This document shows, piece after piece, positions 1-8,361 of a stretch of 64,000 bases of DNA. Source of the DNA: Shimia ponticola (lineage in GTDB: Bacteria; Pseudomonadota; Alphaproteobacteria; Rhodobacterales; Rhodobacteraceae); assembly GCF_007995215.1 (NCBI RefSeq), contig NZ_VCDK01000005.1, positions 372,001 to 436,000 on the forward strand, in the 5' to 3' direction. The translations under genes were made by a program, and so were the position numbers. The notes under the pieces are model-generated. The model did not search any database, was not told the origin of the DNA, and worked only from the letters and a program-made list of their open reading frames with translations. Every line of letters begins with the position of its first letter. Within the stretch, counting starts at the first letter, position 1.

Positions 1-502
1 TCAGATTTCCAATCGGGGCTTGTTGCAACCAATGCGGCACCTGCCGGCGCAAAATCCCACGGTGATAGGGCAGAGGCCCCGCCGTCGCGCCGGGACCATC
101 GCCTTTGCCTGTAATGACAAGGATCAAGCGACGTCCCTTTTGATGCGAGCGAAGCACAAAATTCACCAACTCCGGGTGGGCTTCGGACGTTGTCATCCCG
201 TGCAGGTCAATTCGGCCCTCAGGATCAAGGCGGCCCTTTCTTAGTCGAGCAAAGGATTTGGCGTCCATCTTGGGCGCATCCTTGGCTGGCTTTGGAACTC
301 GCGTGTCCGTTTTCGCCTTGGACCCGATATCGAACGGTTTCAAACGGACAGGCGCAATATCGGCGGGTTTCACCTTGGATTTCGGCGCATCCTGAATGGG
401 CGGAAGCACGTCCTCAAGTCGTGGTTTTTCGTGAAGCGGCGTGGCCGATTTGGCGACCTGATCCCAGAGCGCGCGTTCATCCGGCCTGAGGCGGCGGCTC
501 AT
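1..502 (-). CDS. Smr domain protein (C-terminus outside window)
   Basis: The reading frame begins at ATG 502 and runs off the left edge after 167 codons, so the last part of the Smr domain is missing. The N-terminal 90 or so residues are charged and proline-rich and look disordered. The Smr domain follows, with the LDLHG-type motif (seen as IDLHG, about residues 98-102) and the ITGKG motif. Smr domains outside MutS2 bind or nick nucleic acids; in alphaproteobacteria the role of this stand-alone form is not settled. Its start overlaps the mltA stop by 4 bases (ATGA), so the two are probably translated from one message. Confidence 0.85.
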   Translation of the reverse strand, partial: MSRRLRPDERALWDQVAKSATPLHEKPRLEDVLPPIQDAPKSKVKPADIAPVRLKPFDIGSKAKTDTRVPKPAKDAPKMDAKSFARLRKGRLDPEGRIDLHGMTTSEAHPELVNFVLRSHQKGRRLILVITGKGDGPGATAGPLPYHRGILRRQVPHWLQQAPIGNL

Positions 503-1524
503 TGTAGTTCTTCTGGGAAAAGGGCGAATGCCATCTGACGCGGAAGAAGGACAACCATGCGGCCTGCGTCACGAATGCGACCTGCTGCGCGCCCGGCCTC
601 GCGGCCTGTGCCAAAGAAAATGTCCGCCCGCTGCGCCCCTTTGATCGCTGACCCGGTATCCTGCGCAATCATCAGGCGCTTCATCGGCTGTCGACCTTCC
701 TTTTCGATCCAGACTGGCGCGCCAAGCGGTGTGTAAGCGGGATCGACGGCAATCGAACGCAAAGTCGTGATGGATCTGTTCATTGCGCCAAGCGGACCTT
801 TGTCCGCAGGCACTTCATTCACTTCACGAAAGAACACGTATGACGGGTTGTGGCGCAAAAGCTCGATCCCGTCTTCAGGATTGCGTTTGACCCAGTTGCG
901 AATGACATCGGCAGAGACTTGGTGCGGCTCGTATATGCCGCGGCGCACCATTTCTTGTCCAACAGAGCGGTATTTGTGACCGTTTGAGCCGCCATAGCCA
1001 ACGCGGATCTTGCTGCCATCGGCAAGGGACACGCGCCCGGATCCTTGAATCTGAAGGAAAAACACGTCGACTGGGTCATTGATCCACGCAATCTCAAGAT
1101 CACGTCCGTCCAACGCCCCGGTTTCTTCGATCTCGCGACGGCTCAGCCATAATCCGTCCCGCGCCTCTTCTGGCAAACGGTAGATCGGGAATGCAAAGGT
1201 CTCGGACTTCTGAGTGTCGCCCGTCAATTCCGGCTCAAAATAACCGGTAAACAGCATCTCCTGACCATCTTCGATCAGAACTGGCTGAAAGAACGCCTCG
1301 AAAAAGAAGCGGGGATCGGGCGATTGTGAGGCCACGGCACAGAGCTTCGACCATTCGCCATCGCGAAGATCGGTGCAGGTTTCCATGAAGGTTTCCATGG
1401 CAGGGGCGTGATCATCCTGATCCCACCCCGACAAATCGGAAAAACTGAGAAGCCTATATGTCGGCACCGCTTGGCCCATCGTGGCCCACGATGCCAACAG
1501 AACTATGCCCAGCGCCCGCAACAT
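499..1524 (-). CDS. mltA: Membrane-bound lytic murein transglycosylase A
   Basis: This 341-residue protein starts with a signal peptide (about residues 1-19, ending GQA). The MltA beta-barrel domain follows, then the C-terminal 3D domain with the family signature AQDTGSAIKG at 287-296 and the downstream RADIFFGTG containing a conserved Asp. MltA cleaves the MurNAc-GlcNAc bond of peptidoglycan and leaves a 1,6-anhydro product in the periplasm. No lipobox cysteine is visible, so it may be soluble rather than lipid-anchored as in E. coli. It lies between the Tim44-like gene (17-base gap) and smr (4-base overlap), all leftward, which suggests one operon. Confidence 0.93.
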   Translation of the reverse strand: MLRALGIVLLASWATMGQAVPTYRLLSFSDLSGWDQDDHAPAMETFMETCTDLRDGEWSKLCAVASQSPDPRFFFEAFFQPVLIEDGQEMLFTGYFEPELTGDTQKSETFAFPIYRLPEEARDGLWLSRREIEETGALDGRDLEIAWINDPVDVFFLQIQGSGRVSLADGSKIRVGYGGSNGHKYRSVGQEMVRRGIYEPHQVSADVIRNWVKRNPEDGIELLRHNPSYVFFREVNEVPADKGPLGAMNRSITTLRSIAVDPAYTPLGAPVWIEKEGRQPMKRLMIAQDTGSAIKGAQRADIFFGTGREAGRAAGRIRDAGRMVVLLPRQMAFALFPEELQ

Positions 1525-1541
1525 GAACCGTCACGCGCAAA

Positions 1542-2198
1542 TCAGTCGCCGGTCGCGACCAGCATCCAGTTTGGATCGTCGCTGCCCATGCGGCGTGCGA
1601 AGGTCCAGACATCGCGCTGTTGCTTCATGGCGCTGCTTTCTTCTTCGACAATGTCACCGCCACGGTCACGAACCGTCGAAGAAAGCTCACCAACGAACCG
1701 GATCGTCAGTTCGCCTTCGCTTGTCTCTGGATCAAACGTGGCTTCTTCCAAAGCAATCTCGCGCAGACCGATGAAGGTAGCTTCGATCGTGTACCCGGCT
1801 TCATTCCGAGCTTCGATCCCAGCAGCGAACGCTTCGTACACGTCGCCATCGAGAAAATCCTTCACCTCGGACAGATCGCCGTTTTCATAGGCCATCAGGA
1901 TCATCTCATACGCACCGCGCGCGCCTTGGAGAAAATCACCAACAGCAAAGCCAGGCTCGGCCTTTTTCATCTGCGCGAGTGCATCAGCAGAGGAGCTTCC
2001 CTCATCCACATGATCAGTAATGTCGCGATCAGGTCCACCTTCGATGACTTCAAAGCTGCGATTTGGCGGCTCTGGCTGGCGCGAACGAGGCGCGCTTTGT
2101 TCAAAACCATCGCGTGAGCCCAGAACGGACCGCAGGCGCAAGATCAGAAAGACCGCGATACCTGCGAGGACAAGAAGCTGGACAATAGAAGAGTTCAT
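1542..2198 (-). CDS. Tim44/TimA family membrane-anchored protein
   Basis: ATG 2198 gives 218 residues. An uncleaved N-terminal hydrophobic segment (about residues 4-21) is followed by an acidic/polar linker and a Tim44-like domain of about 140 residues. A longer open frame reaches back to 2537, but it crosses the divergent fxsA gene and has no membrane-protein character, so I reject that start. Mitochondrial Tim44 tethers the import motor; alphaproteobacterial relatives are inner-membrane proteins of uncertain function. Being next to mltA and near secB is consistent with an envelope role, but that is inference. Confidence 0.85.
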   Translation of the reverse strand: MNSSIVQLLVLAGIAVFLILRLRSVLGSRDGFEQSAPRSRQPEPPNRSFEVIEGGPDRDITDHVDEGSSSADALAQMKKAEPGFAVGDFLQGARGAYEMILMAYENGDLSEVKDFLDGDVYEAFAAGIEARNEAGYTIEATFIGLREIALEEATFDPETSEGELTIRFVGELSSTVRDRGGDIVEEESSAMKQQRDVWTFARRMGSDDPNWMLVATGD

Positions 2199-2321
2199 AG
2201 AGGGGCCGCCCATGTGTGGCTGGAAAAACAGTGTTACGGCGCACATATGTAAGGCAGGGGTGGGGTCAAGTCTACACGAAGGCCCGAAGTCACCTCTGAT
2301 GACGGTACAAAGGAACCCACT

Positions 2322-2825
2322 ATGTGGCTGCTTATCGCATTTATCGCGATTCCACTGATTGAGATCGCTCTTTTCATCCAAGTGGGGGGAGCGATCGGGT
2401 TGTGGCCAACCCTCGGGATTGTGATCGCAACGGCGATGCTGGGCACATTTTTGGTCCGGCAACAGGGTATGCGTGCGATGGGTGAATTGCGCGGATCGTT
2501 CCGTGATTTGCGAGACCCAACCGAACCAATAGCGCACGGTGCGCTGATCCTGTTTTCAGCCGCCCTGCTTCTGACGCCCGGGTTCTTCACGGACGCCGTG
2601 GGCTTTTCCCTTTTGATCCCCGGCGTTCGCACAGCCGTGATTGCCTTTGCAAAATCCCGGATCAAAGTTGCCCGGTTTGAGATGGGTGAACATCCACGCG
2701 GTCCACAACACCAAGGTGCACAGCGCCCGCCATCCGGCTCCACCGTCATTGATGGCGATTACCAGGACGTCACCGCCGAGCCACCGCATCCCGATCAACC
2801 GCCGTCTGGGTGGACGCGCCACTAG
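2322..2825 (+). CDS. fxsA: FxsA family membrane protein
   Basis: The 167-residue protein has the FxsA pattern. Two N-terminal hydrophobic segments (about residues 2-20 and 25-45, with a glycine-rich turn and the LVRQQG stretch after them) are followed by a third around residues 70-88 and a polar, proline-rich tail. FxsA in E. coli is an inner-membrane protein that suppresses F-plasmid exclusion of phage T7 when overproduced; its normal role is unknown. It diverges from the Tim44-like gene and is followed 43 bases later by secB in the same direction. Confidence 0.88.
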   Translation: MWLLIAFIAIPLIEIALFIQVGGAIGLWPTLGIVIATAMLGTFLVRQQGMRAMGELRGSFRDLRDPTEPIAHGALILFSAALLLTPGFFTDAVGFSLLIPGVRTAVIAFAKSRIKVARFEMGEHPRGPQHQGAQRPPSGSTVIDGDYQDVTAEPPHPDQPPSGWTRH

Positions 2826-2868
2826 TGGCCTGATAATCGACCCCTAACATCAGATTTAAGGGGTTATC

Positions 2869-3375
2869 ATGGCCGAAAACGGTGCAGCGACAGAAGAACA
2901 GAAACCAGCCGCAGTGAATATGCGGGTCCTGGGTCAATACATCCGGGATATGTCGTTCGAGAATATTCTCGCGCAGAAGGGTCTGACCGGCGAACCCAAA
3001 CCTGAGATCTCCGTTCAGGTGAACCTCGACGCCAAGAAGCGTGGCGCTGAAAACCAGTACGAAGTGATCATCAAGCTTAACATCGAGTCCAAGTCCAAGG
3101 ACTCGGGCGACAAGCTGTTTCTGCTGGAAATCGAATATGCCGGCTTGTTCCACGTTGAAAACGTCCCACAAGAGCAGCTGCATCCGTTCCTGATGATCGA
3201 ATGTCCGCGCATGATCTTCCCGTTCCTGCGCCGTGTTGTCAGCGATGTGACCCGCGATGGTGGTTTCCCGCCACTGAACCTCGAAACCATCGACTTTATG
3301 GCTTTGTATCGCGCTGAGATTCAGCGCCGTGTCGAAGCACAAAAGGCCGAAGGCACCCCGACACCGCAGGCGTAA
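2869..3375 (+). CDS. secB: Protein-export chaperone SecB
   Basis: The 168-residue protein matches SecB throughout: an acidic N-terminal tail, the beta-sheet core, and the conserved C-terminal part around CPRMIFPFLRR and GGFPPLNLE. SecB is a cytosolic tetramer that keeps preproteins unfolded and delivers them to SecA. The short alanine/proline-rich C-terminal tail is usual for alphaproteobacteria. The gene ends 5 bases before the convergent dnaQ stop, leaving no room for a separate terminator. Confidence 0.96.
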   Translation: MAENGAATEEQKPAAVNMRVLGQYIRDMSFENILAQKGLTGEPKPEISVQVNLDAKKRGAENQYEVIIKLNIESKSKDSGDKLFLLEIEYAGLFHVENVPQEQLHPFLMIECPRMIFPFLRRVVSDVTRDGGFPPLNLETIDFMALYRAEIQRRVEAQKAEGTPTPQA

Positions 3376-3380
3376 GCCAC

Positions 3381-4070
3381 TTAGACGGTTTTCCAGAGCG
3401 CGCTGTCGCCCAAGCCTTTCACGAAGGCGTTGTGCGCCTCGCGCTCTTTATCTGTGATGCGCGGCGCCAATGGCTGCGGACGCGGGGGAATGCGCCACGC
3501 GCCGTCATGGCCTGCGCTGCCAGCCGTTTCCTGTGACGCGCCTAGCGCGAAATCCGGCTGACGCCCGCCAATCAGCTCCAGATACACTTCGGCCAGAATT
3601 TCACTGTCGAGCAGCGCGCCGTGCAGCGTTCGTGACGAGTTGTCGATGTTAAAGCGACGGCACAAGGCATCCAAAGACGCAGGCGAGCCCGGAAAACGTT
3701 TGCGTGCGATCATAAGCGTATCAATCGCCTGATTATTCGGCAGCGTCGGCCGGTTCAACCATGACAGTTCCGCGTTGAGAAACTTCATGTCGAAGGACGC
3801 GTTGTGGATCACCATCTTGTCGTTGCGGACAAAATCCACGAAATCCTGTGCAATGTCCGCAAAGACAGGCTTGTCCCGCAGGAAATCATCGCCAAGCCCG
3901 TGAACTTCGAACGCTTCCTGCGGCATGGACCGTTCTGGGTTGATGTATTGATGATATGTCCGGCCAGTGGGGACATGGTTCCAAAGCTCGACCGCGCCGA
4001 TTTCAACGATGCGGTCGCCCTGATCAGGTTCAAATCCGGTTGTTTCGGTATCCAGTACCAGTTCACGCAT
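3381..4070 (-). CDS. dnaQ: DNA polymerase III subunit epsilon
   Basis: The 229-residue proofreading 3'-5' exonuclease has the DEDDh motifs. Exo I is LDTETTG near the N-terminus, Exo II is HNASFDMKFL around residue 95, and Exo III is the HGALLDSEILAEVYLEL stretch around residues 150-166 with catalytic His and Asp. The C-terminal 50 residues would contact the polymerase alpha subunit. The start overlaps the coaE stop by 8 bases, so it is the last gene of a maf-aroE-coaE-dnaQ operon, the order seen beside the origin in many alphaproteobacteria. Confidence 0.95.
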   Translation of the reverse strand: MRELVLDTETTGFEPDQGDRIVEIGAVELWNHVPTGRTYHQYINPERSMPQEAFEVHGLGDDFLRDKPVFADIAQDFVDFVRNDKMVIHNASFDMKFLNAELSWLNRPTLPNNQAIDTLMIARKRFPGSPASLDALCRRFNIDNSSRTLHGALLDSEILAEVYLELIGGRQPDFALGASQETAGSAGHDGAWRIPPRPQPLAPRITDKEREAHNAFVKGLGDSALWKTV

Positions 4071-4656
4071 GGCTCAAACGATCCTTGATGTCTGCGATAA
4101 TTCTATCAACGTCGGCTTCCGCCGTCGCGTGCGAAGTGGTGTCGATGACGTAATCTGATCGCGCAGCTTTTTTCGCATTTGGCATTTGCTTGGCCAAGAT
4201 CATTTCAAGGTTCTGATCTGTCATGTTTGGTCGCGCCAGCACCCGTTCACGTTGAAGATGCGCTGGGGCAGACACGCACGCAACGGCATCAAACTCAGCT
4301 TCGCTTCCTTTCTCGAACAACAGCGGAATGTCGAAGACGCGGATGTCTGCTGTCGCCGTCGCACGGAACTCTGCGCGGTGTTCTGCCACAAGCGGATGAA
4401 TCACCGCCTCGATCTGAGGCAAGAGGGCAGGGTTTTCTGCTATCGCGGCTTTCAATCGTTGCCGGTCGACACCGTCGCTGGTCACGGCGTCTGGGCATAA
4501 GGCGAAAATGGCGTCTGCACCTTTGGCTTTGCTTTTGTACAACTCATGCACGGCAGCATCGGCATCCCAGACTGCGCATCCGCGATCCGCAAACAGGGCC
4601 GCCGTCGTCGACTTTCCCATGCCGATCGACCCGGTAAGACCCAGATCAAACCTCAT
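4063..4656 (-). CDS. coaE: Dephospho-CoA kinase
   Basis: The 197-residue protein carries out the last step of coenzyme A synthesis, ATP-dependent phosphorylation of the 3'-hydroxyl of dephospho-CoA. The P-loop is GSIGMGKST at residues 9-17. The downstream DADAAVHELY region and RV(L)AR around residues 138-142 fit the CoA-binding and lid segments. The start overlaps the aroE stop by 4 bases and the end overlaps the dnaQ start by 8, consistent with translational coupling. Confidence 0.95.
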   Translation of the reverse strand: MRFDLGLTGSIGMGKSTTAALFADRGCAVWDADAAVHELYKSKAKGADAIFALCPDAVTSDGVDRQRLKAAIAENPALLPQIEAVIHPLVAEHRAEFRATATADIRVFDIPLLFEKGSEAEFDAVACVSAPAHLQRERVLARPNMTDQNLEMILAKQMPNAKKAARSDYVIDTTSHATAEADVDRIIADIKDRLSHA

Positions 4657-5483
4657 CCCAGAACCGAAAGCCGCGTGTCGTGATCAACTTCGGGTCGCTG
4701 GCCAAACCAGCGCTCAAATCCAGGTACGGCCTGATGCAAGAGCATGCCGAGCCCATCGACCACATCACATCCAGCCTGACGCGCTTCGCGCAGAAGGCGC
4801 GTTTCAAGTGGCGCATAGACCAGATCCGTGACCACATTGCCTGGCTCCAGCCCGTCCAGAGGAACGCGCAGTTCCGGTTGCCCGATCATGCCCAAGGAGG
4901 TGGTGTTGATGATTGTCTGAGAGTCTTCGATTACGTTGCCAGCTTCGACCCAATCGACAACCGTAACCCGAGGACCGAAAGATTGCTGCAAAACCTCGGC
5001 GCGACCGCGCGTCCGGTTGCACAGATAGATGGTCGAAACACCGGTTTCGATCAACGTAGCAAGCACCGCGCGCGCCGCACCACCAGCACCGAGGACCACG
5101 GCCGGTCCAGCATCCGGGACCCATTTGGGCGCCCCTTGTCTCAGATTGGCAAGAAATCCGTAACCATCCGTATTGTCGGCCCGAATCTGCCCATCATTGG
5201 TAAAAATCAGCGTATTGGCCGCGCCGATCAGAATGGCACGATCCGTTGCCTTGTCCGCAACCTCAAGCACCTTTTCCTTGTGAGGGATCGTGACGTTTGC
5301 ACCTACAAATCCCATTTTTGGCAAGGTTCGCACGACGGATTCAAAATCCTGCTCAGCCACCTTCAGCGGAATGTAATGACCACTGATCTGATAGCGGTCC
5401 AACCAGTGGCGGAACAGCTTGGGTGATTTGCTGTGCGAAATCGGATCACCGATCACACCTGCGATGGGAAGCGAACTACTCAT
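4653..5483 (-). CDS. aroE: Shikimate dehydrogenase (NADP+)
   Basis: The 276-residue enzyme reduces 3-dehydroshikimate to shikimate with NADPH in aromatic amino acid synthesis. The N-terminal substrate domain shows PISHSKSP (about residues 13-20) and the catalytic Lys in TIPHKE. The Rossmann domain shows GAGGAARAVL and the conserved NTTSLGM. It is coupled to maf upstream and coaE downstream by 4-base overlaps. Confidence 0.95.
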   Translation of the reverse strand: MSSSLPIAGVIGDPISHSKSPKLFRHWLDRYQISGHYIPLKVAEQDFESVVRTLPKMGFVGANVTIPHKEKVLEVADKATDRAILIGAANTLIFTNDGQIRADNTDGYGFLANLRQGAPKWVPDAGPAVVLGAGGAARAVLATLIETGVSTIYLCNRTRGRAEVLQQSFGPRVTVVDWVEAGNVIEDSQTIINTTSLGMIGQPELRVPLDGLEPGNVVTDLVYAPLETRLLREARQAGCDVVDGLGMLLHQAVPGFERWFGQRPEVDHDTRLSVLG

Positions 5484-6076
5484 GTCGCGACAGTGTCATG
5501 CAGCGCCAAAAACGCCAAGAGGGGCAAAAGCGGCAAGCCCATGATTGTCGGCATATCGCCTTGGATACTGGAGAACAGGCGGATGCCTTCTGCTTCGGCG
5601 CGGTAGCCGCCGACACAGTATTGAATGTCAGACCAGTAGGTCTCGACGTAGTCATCGATGAACTGTGCCGACAGTGTCCGCATCGACATCCGCGCCGTCC
5701 CAACATGTCGCCACATGGGTTCATGGTCTTTGTAAATGACCGCCGCCGAGAGCAAGCTGTGCGTCTGACCCTGTAGCATCGCCAATTGTTCTTTGAGCGC
5801 GTTCGGGTTGGCCGCTTTGGAAAGGCACTTGCCTTGGAAAGCCAGAACCTGATCAGAGCCAAGCACCATCTGATCGGGATGTTTGTTGGCCACGCGTTGG
5901 GCCTTTAGTTCTGCCAAAGTATCGGCGATGTCGCGCGGGGTCGCACCCTCGGCTTCTAGAGACATCTTAACCATGTCTTCATCTATCCGTGCCGGCATGG
6001 CTTTGAACGGAACGCCCGCTTGCGTGAGCAATTGCTTACGCGCGGCAGACTGAGAGGCCAGGATGATGAGGGTCAT
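5480..6076 (-). CDS. Maf family nucleotide pyrophosphatase
   Basis: The 198-residue protein has the Maf N-terminal signature LASQSAARKQLL and the catalytic-aspartate region GSDQVL. Maf proteins hydrolyse nucleoside triphosphates, often non-canonical or modified pyrimidines, and some affect septum formation. It is the first gene of the leftward operon and borders the putative origin directly; a DnaA-box-like 9-mer lies 3 bases upstream of its start codon. Which Maf subfamily it belongs to cannot be fixed by eye. Confidence 0.92.
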   Translation of the reverse strand: MTLIILASQSAARKQLLTQAGVPFKAMPARIDEDMVKMSLEAEGATPRDIADTLAELKAQRVANKHPDQMVLGSDQVLAFQGKCLSKAANPNALKEQLAMLQGQTHSLLSAAVIYKDHEPMWRHVGTARMSMRTLSAQFIDDYVETYWSDIQYCVGGYRAEAEGIRLFSSIQGDMPTIMGLPLLPLLAFLALHDTVAT

Positions 6077-6078
6077 GC

Positions 6079-6087
6079 TGTGAATAA
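6079..6087 (-). promoter_or_regulatory. DnaA box, exact match to TTATNCACA
   Basis: The minus strand reads TTATTCACA, matching the consensus at every fixed position. It sits 3 bases upstream of the maf start codon, so DnaA bound here could also affect maf expression. Confidence 0.6.
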
Positions 6088-6271
6088 CTGCGTGTATCGG
6101 AAACGGTGTAAAGGGTGACTGTTTTCCGGATCAAACCACGTGGCCGATCAGCCGGCGGAAAAACCCATCTTTCGTCCCGATCTGATACAGGGTTTTGCAA
6201 GTGTGGACAGGGGTAACTTTGAGACAAGGATAATCCTCAACCACGGAAGTTACCATGATCCCATACAAGTC

Positions 6272-6280
6272 TTGTCCACA
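6272..6280 (+). promoter_or_regulatory. DnaA box-like 9-mer
   Basis: The plus strand reads TTGTCCACA, one mismatch (third base) from TTATCCACA. It lies in the middle of the putative origin. Confidence 0.55.
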
Positions 6281-6367
6281 TGCAATTAGATCATAAGTGT
6301 CTGAATACAAATGCTAAAATATGAGAACGCTGTATACCTAGGTATCTTTACAAACAGGCAAGGTTTC

Positions 6368-6376
6368 TGCGGATAA
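6368..6376 (-). promoter_or_regulatory. DnaA box-like 9-mer
   Basis: The minus strand reads TTATCCGCA, one mismatch from TTATCCACA, 18 bases from the next box-like site and close to the AT-rich tract. Confidence 0.5.
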
Positions 6377-6393
6377 CTCGGTCGACAAACCCA

Positions 6394-6402
6394 TAATCCA
6401 CA
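6394..6402 (+). promoter_or_regulatory. DnaA box-like 9-mer
   Basis: The plus strand reads TAATCCACA, one mismatch (second base) from TTATCCACA. It lies 12 bases before the AT-rich tract, where a box next to an unwinding element would be expected. Confidence 0.5.
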
Positions 6403-6414
6403 GGCTGACAGCCC

Positions 6415-6457
6415 CCTAAATCATCTAAATCCTTTCTTTCTATATTTATTATTTTAT
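6415..6457. other. AT-rich tract, possible DNA unwinding element
   Basis: This stretch is made almost entirely of A and T (for example TATATTTATTATTTTATG near its end), in sharp contrast to the GC-rich genes around it. It is next to the box-like sites at 6368-6402 and ends about 35 bases before hemJ. It may double as the hemJ promoter region. Confidence 0.5.
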
Positions 6458-6491
6458 GAGTGTGTTCAGACGACAGGGACGGACACATAGA

Positions 6492-6947
6492 ATGATCGCA
6501 GAACTGCTCAGCTGGGCTTACCCATGGATCAAGGTCGGACACCTTGTATCGCTGATCTCTTGGATGGCCGGGATGTTCTATCTGCCGCGTTTGTTTGTCT
6601 ATCACGCTGAACGGGCCGCGGTTGGGAGCGAGCTGGACGAAACCTTCCAGATCATGGAACGCAAGCTGTACAAGCTGATCATGAATCCGGCGATGATTTC
6701 CACGTGGGTCTTTGGCCTCTTGCTTATGGCGACACCAGGGGTCGTCGATTGGGCGTCAGCGTGGTTCTACATTAAGCTGGTGGCCGTTTTGGGCATGTCA
6801 GCGGCCCATGGCTGGATGGCGGGACGCATCCGCGCATTTGCAGACGGGACAAATGATAAGCCGGGACGCCATTATCGCATCATGAATGAGGTGCCGACCA
6901 TCCTGATGTTGATCATCGTCGTCATGGTGGTTGTCAGACCTTTCTGA
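6492..6947 (+). CDS. hemJ: Protoporphyrinogen IX oxidase HemJ
   Basis: ATG 6492 gives 151 residues with four hydrophobic segments and the HemJ N-terminal pattern WIKVGHLVSLISWMAGMFYLPRLFVYH, whose conserved histidines fit haem ligation; the C-terminal RIMNEVPTILM also fits. HemJ oxidises protoporphyrinogen IX to protoporphyrin IX in the inner membrane, the step before ferrochelatase (hemH at 43.4 kb here). An in-frame ATG at 6456 would add 12 polar residues from the AT-rich tract and is less likely. It is the first gene right of the putative origin. Confidence 0.92.
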   Translation: MIAELLSWAYPWIKVGHLVSLISWMAGMFYLPRLFVYHAERAAVGSELDETFQIMERKLYKLIMNPAMISTWVFGLLLMATPGVVDWASAWFYIKLVAVLGMSAAHGWMAGRIRAFADGTNDKPGRHYRIMNEVPTILMLIIVVMVVVRPF

Positions 6948-6965
6948 GCGGATTGCCCGGCAAAG

Positions 6966-6994
6966 TTGACTCCGAGAGCCAAAACCCCTAGCTG
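6966..6994 (+). promoter_or_regulatory. Possible sigma70-type promoter for rho
   Basis: TTGACT at 6966-6971 is followed after 17 bases by TAGCTG at 6989-6994. The -35 is good and the -10 weak. It lies in the 117-base gap between hemJ and rho, which leaves a leader of about 65 bases. Confidence 0.3.
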
Positions 6995-7064
6995 TCTCCG
7001 CGCAGCCCGTCCGGGCATCGCAGTTTCATCCTGAAAACCGACATTACGATAGGCGGGTCCCCGC

Positions 7065-8348
7065 ATGAGCGAAGAAACCTCTACGGAGCGTTTGAATCTG
7101 GCTGATTTGAAGGCGCAGAGCCCTAAGGCGCTGTTGGCCATGGCCGAAGAGCTTGAGATCGAAAACGCATCGACCATGCGCAAGGGCGACATGATGTTCG
7201 CCATCTTGAAAGAGCGCGCCGAGGACGGCTGGGAAATCTCGGGTGATGGCGTTCTTGAGGTGCTACAGGACGGGTTTGGGTTCCTGCGGTCGCCAGAGGC
7301 AAACTATCTTCCGGGTCCGGATGACATCTATGTCTCGCCAGACATGATCCGTCAGTTTTCACTGCGCACCGGCGATACCGTCGAAGGTGTGATCAAGGCG
7401 CCGGGCGAAAATGAACGTTACTTCGCCATGACCAGCGTCACGAAGATCAACTTCGAAGAGCCTGAGAAAGCGCGGCACAAGATTGCCTTCGACAACCTGA
7501 CACCGCTCTATCCGGATGAACGCCTGCACATGGAGGTCGCTGATCCAACGATCAAGGATCGGTCAGCGCGGATCATCGACCTTGTGTCGCCAATCGGTAA
7601 GGGCCAGCGCTCGTTGATCGTTGCTCCGCCACGGACCGGTAAGACCGTCCTGCTGCAGAACATCGCAACAAGCATCGAAAAAAACCATCCGGAGTGTTAT
7701 CTGATCGTCCTTCTGATCGACGAACGCCCGGAAGAAGTCACGGACATGCAGCGGTCCGTGAAAGGTGAGGTCATCAGCTCGACGTTTGATGAGCCAGCGA
7801 CACGTCACGTGGCTGTCTCTGAGATGGTTATTGAAAAGGCCAAACGTCTTGTTGAGCACAAGCGGGACGTCGTTATTCTGCTCGACTCGATCACGCGTCT
7901 GGGCCGTGCGTTCAACACTGTTGTTCCATCATCAGGGAAGGTTCTGACCGGTGGTGTCGACGCAAACGCCTTGCAACGCCCCAAGCGGTTCTTTGGTGCA
8001 GCGCGGAATATCGAAGAGGGTGGATCGCTGACGATCATTGCCACAGCTTTGATCGATACGGGTTCGCGCATGGACGAAGTCATCTTCGAAGAATTCAAGG
8101 GCACCGGTAACTCGGAAATCGTTCTGGATCGCAAGGTCGCGGATAAACGCGTGTTCCCAGCTATGGACATTCTCAAATCCGGTACACGGAAAGAGGACCT
8201 TCTGGTCGACAAGGTTGATCTGCAGAAGACCTATGTCCTTCGGCGTATCCTGAACCCGATGGGGACCACGGACGCAATTGAGTTCCTGATCTCGAAGCTT
8301 AAGCAGACCAAGACCAATTCGGATTTCTTTGATTCGATGAACACCTGA
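7065..8348 (+). CDS. rho: Transcription termination factor Rho
   Basis: The 427-residue protein has the whole Rho layout: an N-terminal helical Rho_N segment, the cold-shock-like RNA-binding domain with GFGFLR and DIYVSP (about residues 72-95), and the RecA-like ATPase with Walker A PPRTGKT (R190-T194) and the [12 protein letters not shown] motif. The R-loop and the C-terminal RILNPMGT are intact. Rho is the hexameric RNA helicase that ends transcription of untranslated RNA. mnmE starts 13 bases downstream. Confidence 0.98.
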   Translation: MSEETSTERLNLADLKAQSPKALLAMAEELEIENASTMRKGDMMFAILKERAEDGWEISGDGVLEVLQDGFGFLRSPEANYLPGPDDIYVSPDMIRQFSLRTGDTVEGVIKAPGENERYFAMTSVTKINFEEPEKARHKIAFDNLTPLYPDERLHMEVADPTIKDRSARIIDLVSPIGKGQRSLIVAPPRTGKTVLLQNIATSIEKNHPECYLIVLLIDERPEEVTDMQRSVKGEVISSTFDEPATRHVAVSEMVIEKAKRLVEHKRDVVILLDSITRLGRAFNTVVPSSGKVLTGGVDANALQRPKRFFGAARNIEEGGSLTIIATALIDTGSRMDEVIFEEFKGTGNSEIVLDRKVADKRVFPAMDILKSGTRKEDLLVDKVDLQKTYVLRRILNPMGTTDAIEFLISKLKQTKTNSDFFDSMNT

Positions 8349-8361
8349 TTGGTGCGCGCCG

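Larger units (their letters stand above)
6077..6491. other. Putative chromosomal replication origin (oriC)
   Basis: This 415-base gene-free interval separates leftward maf from rightward hemJ. It contains at least four 9-mers within one mismatch of the DnaA box TTATNCACA (6079-6087, 6272-6280, 6368-6376, 6394-6402), weaker ones near 6202-6210, and an AT-rich tract at 6415-6457, while its surroundings are GC-rich. Genes on both sides run away from it, and parA, parB and two parS sites lie within 7.5 kb. In related alphaproteobacteria the origin also lies near a haem gene, rho, mnmE/mnmG and parAB. No functional proof is possible from sequence alone. Confidence 0.75.
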
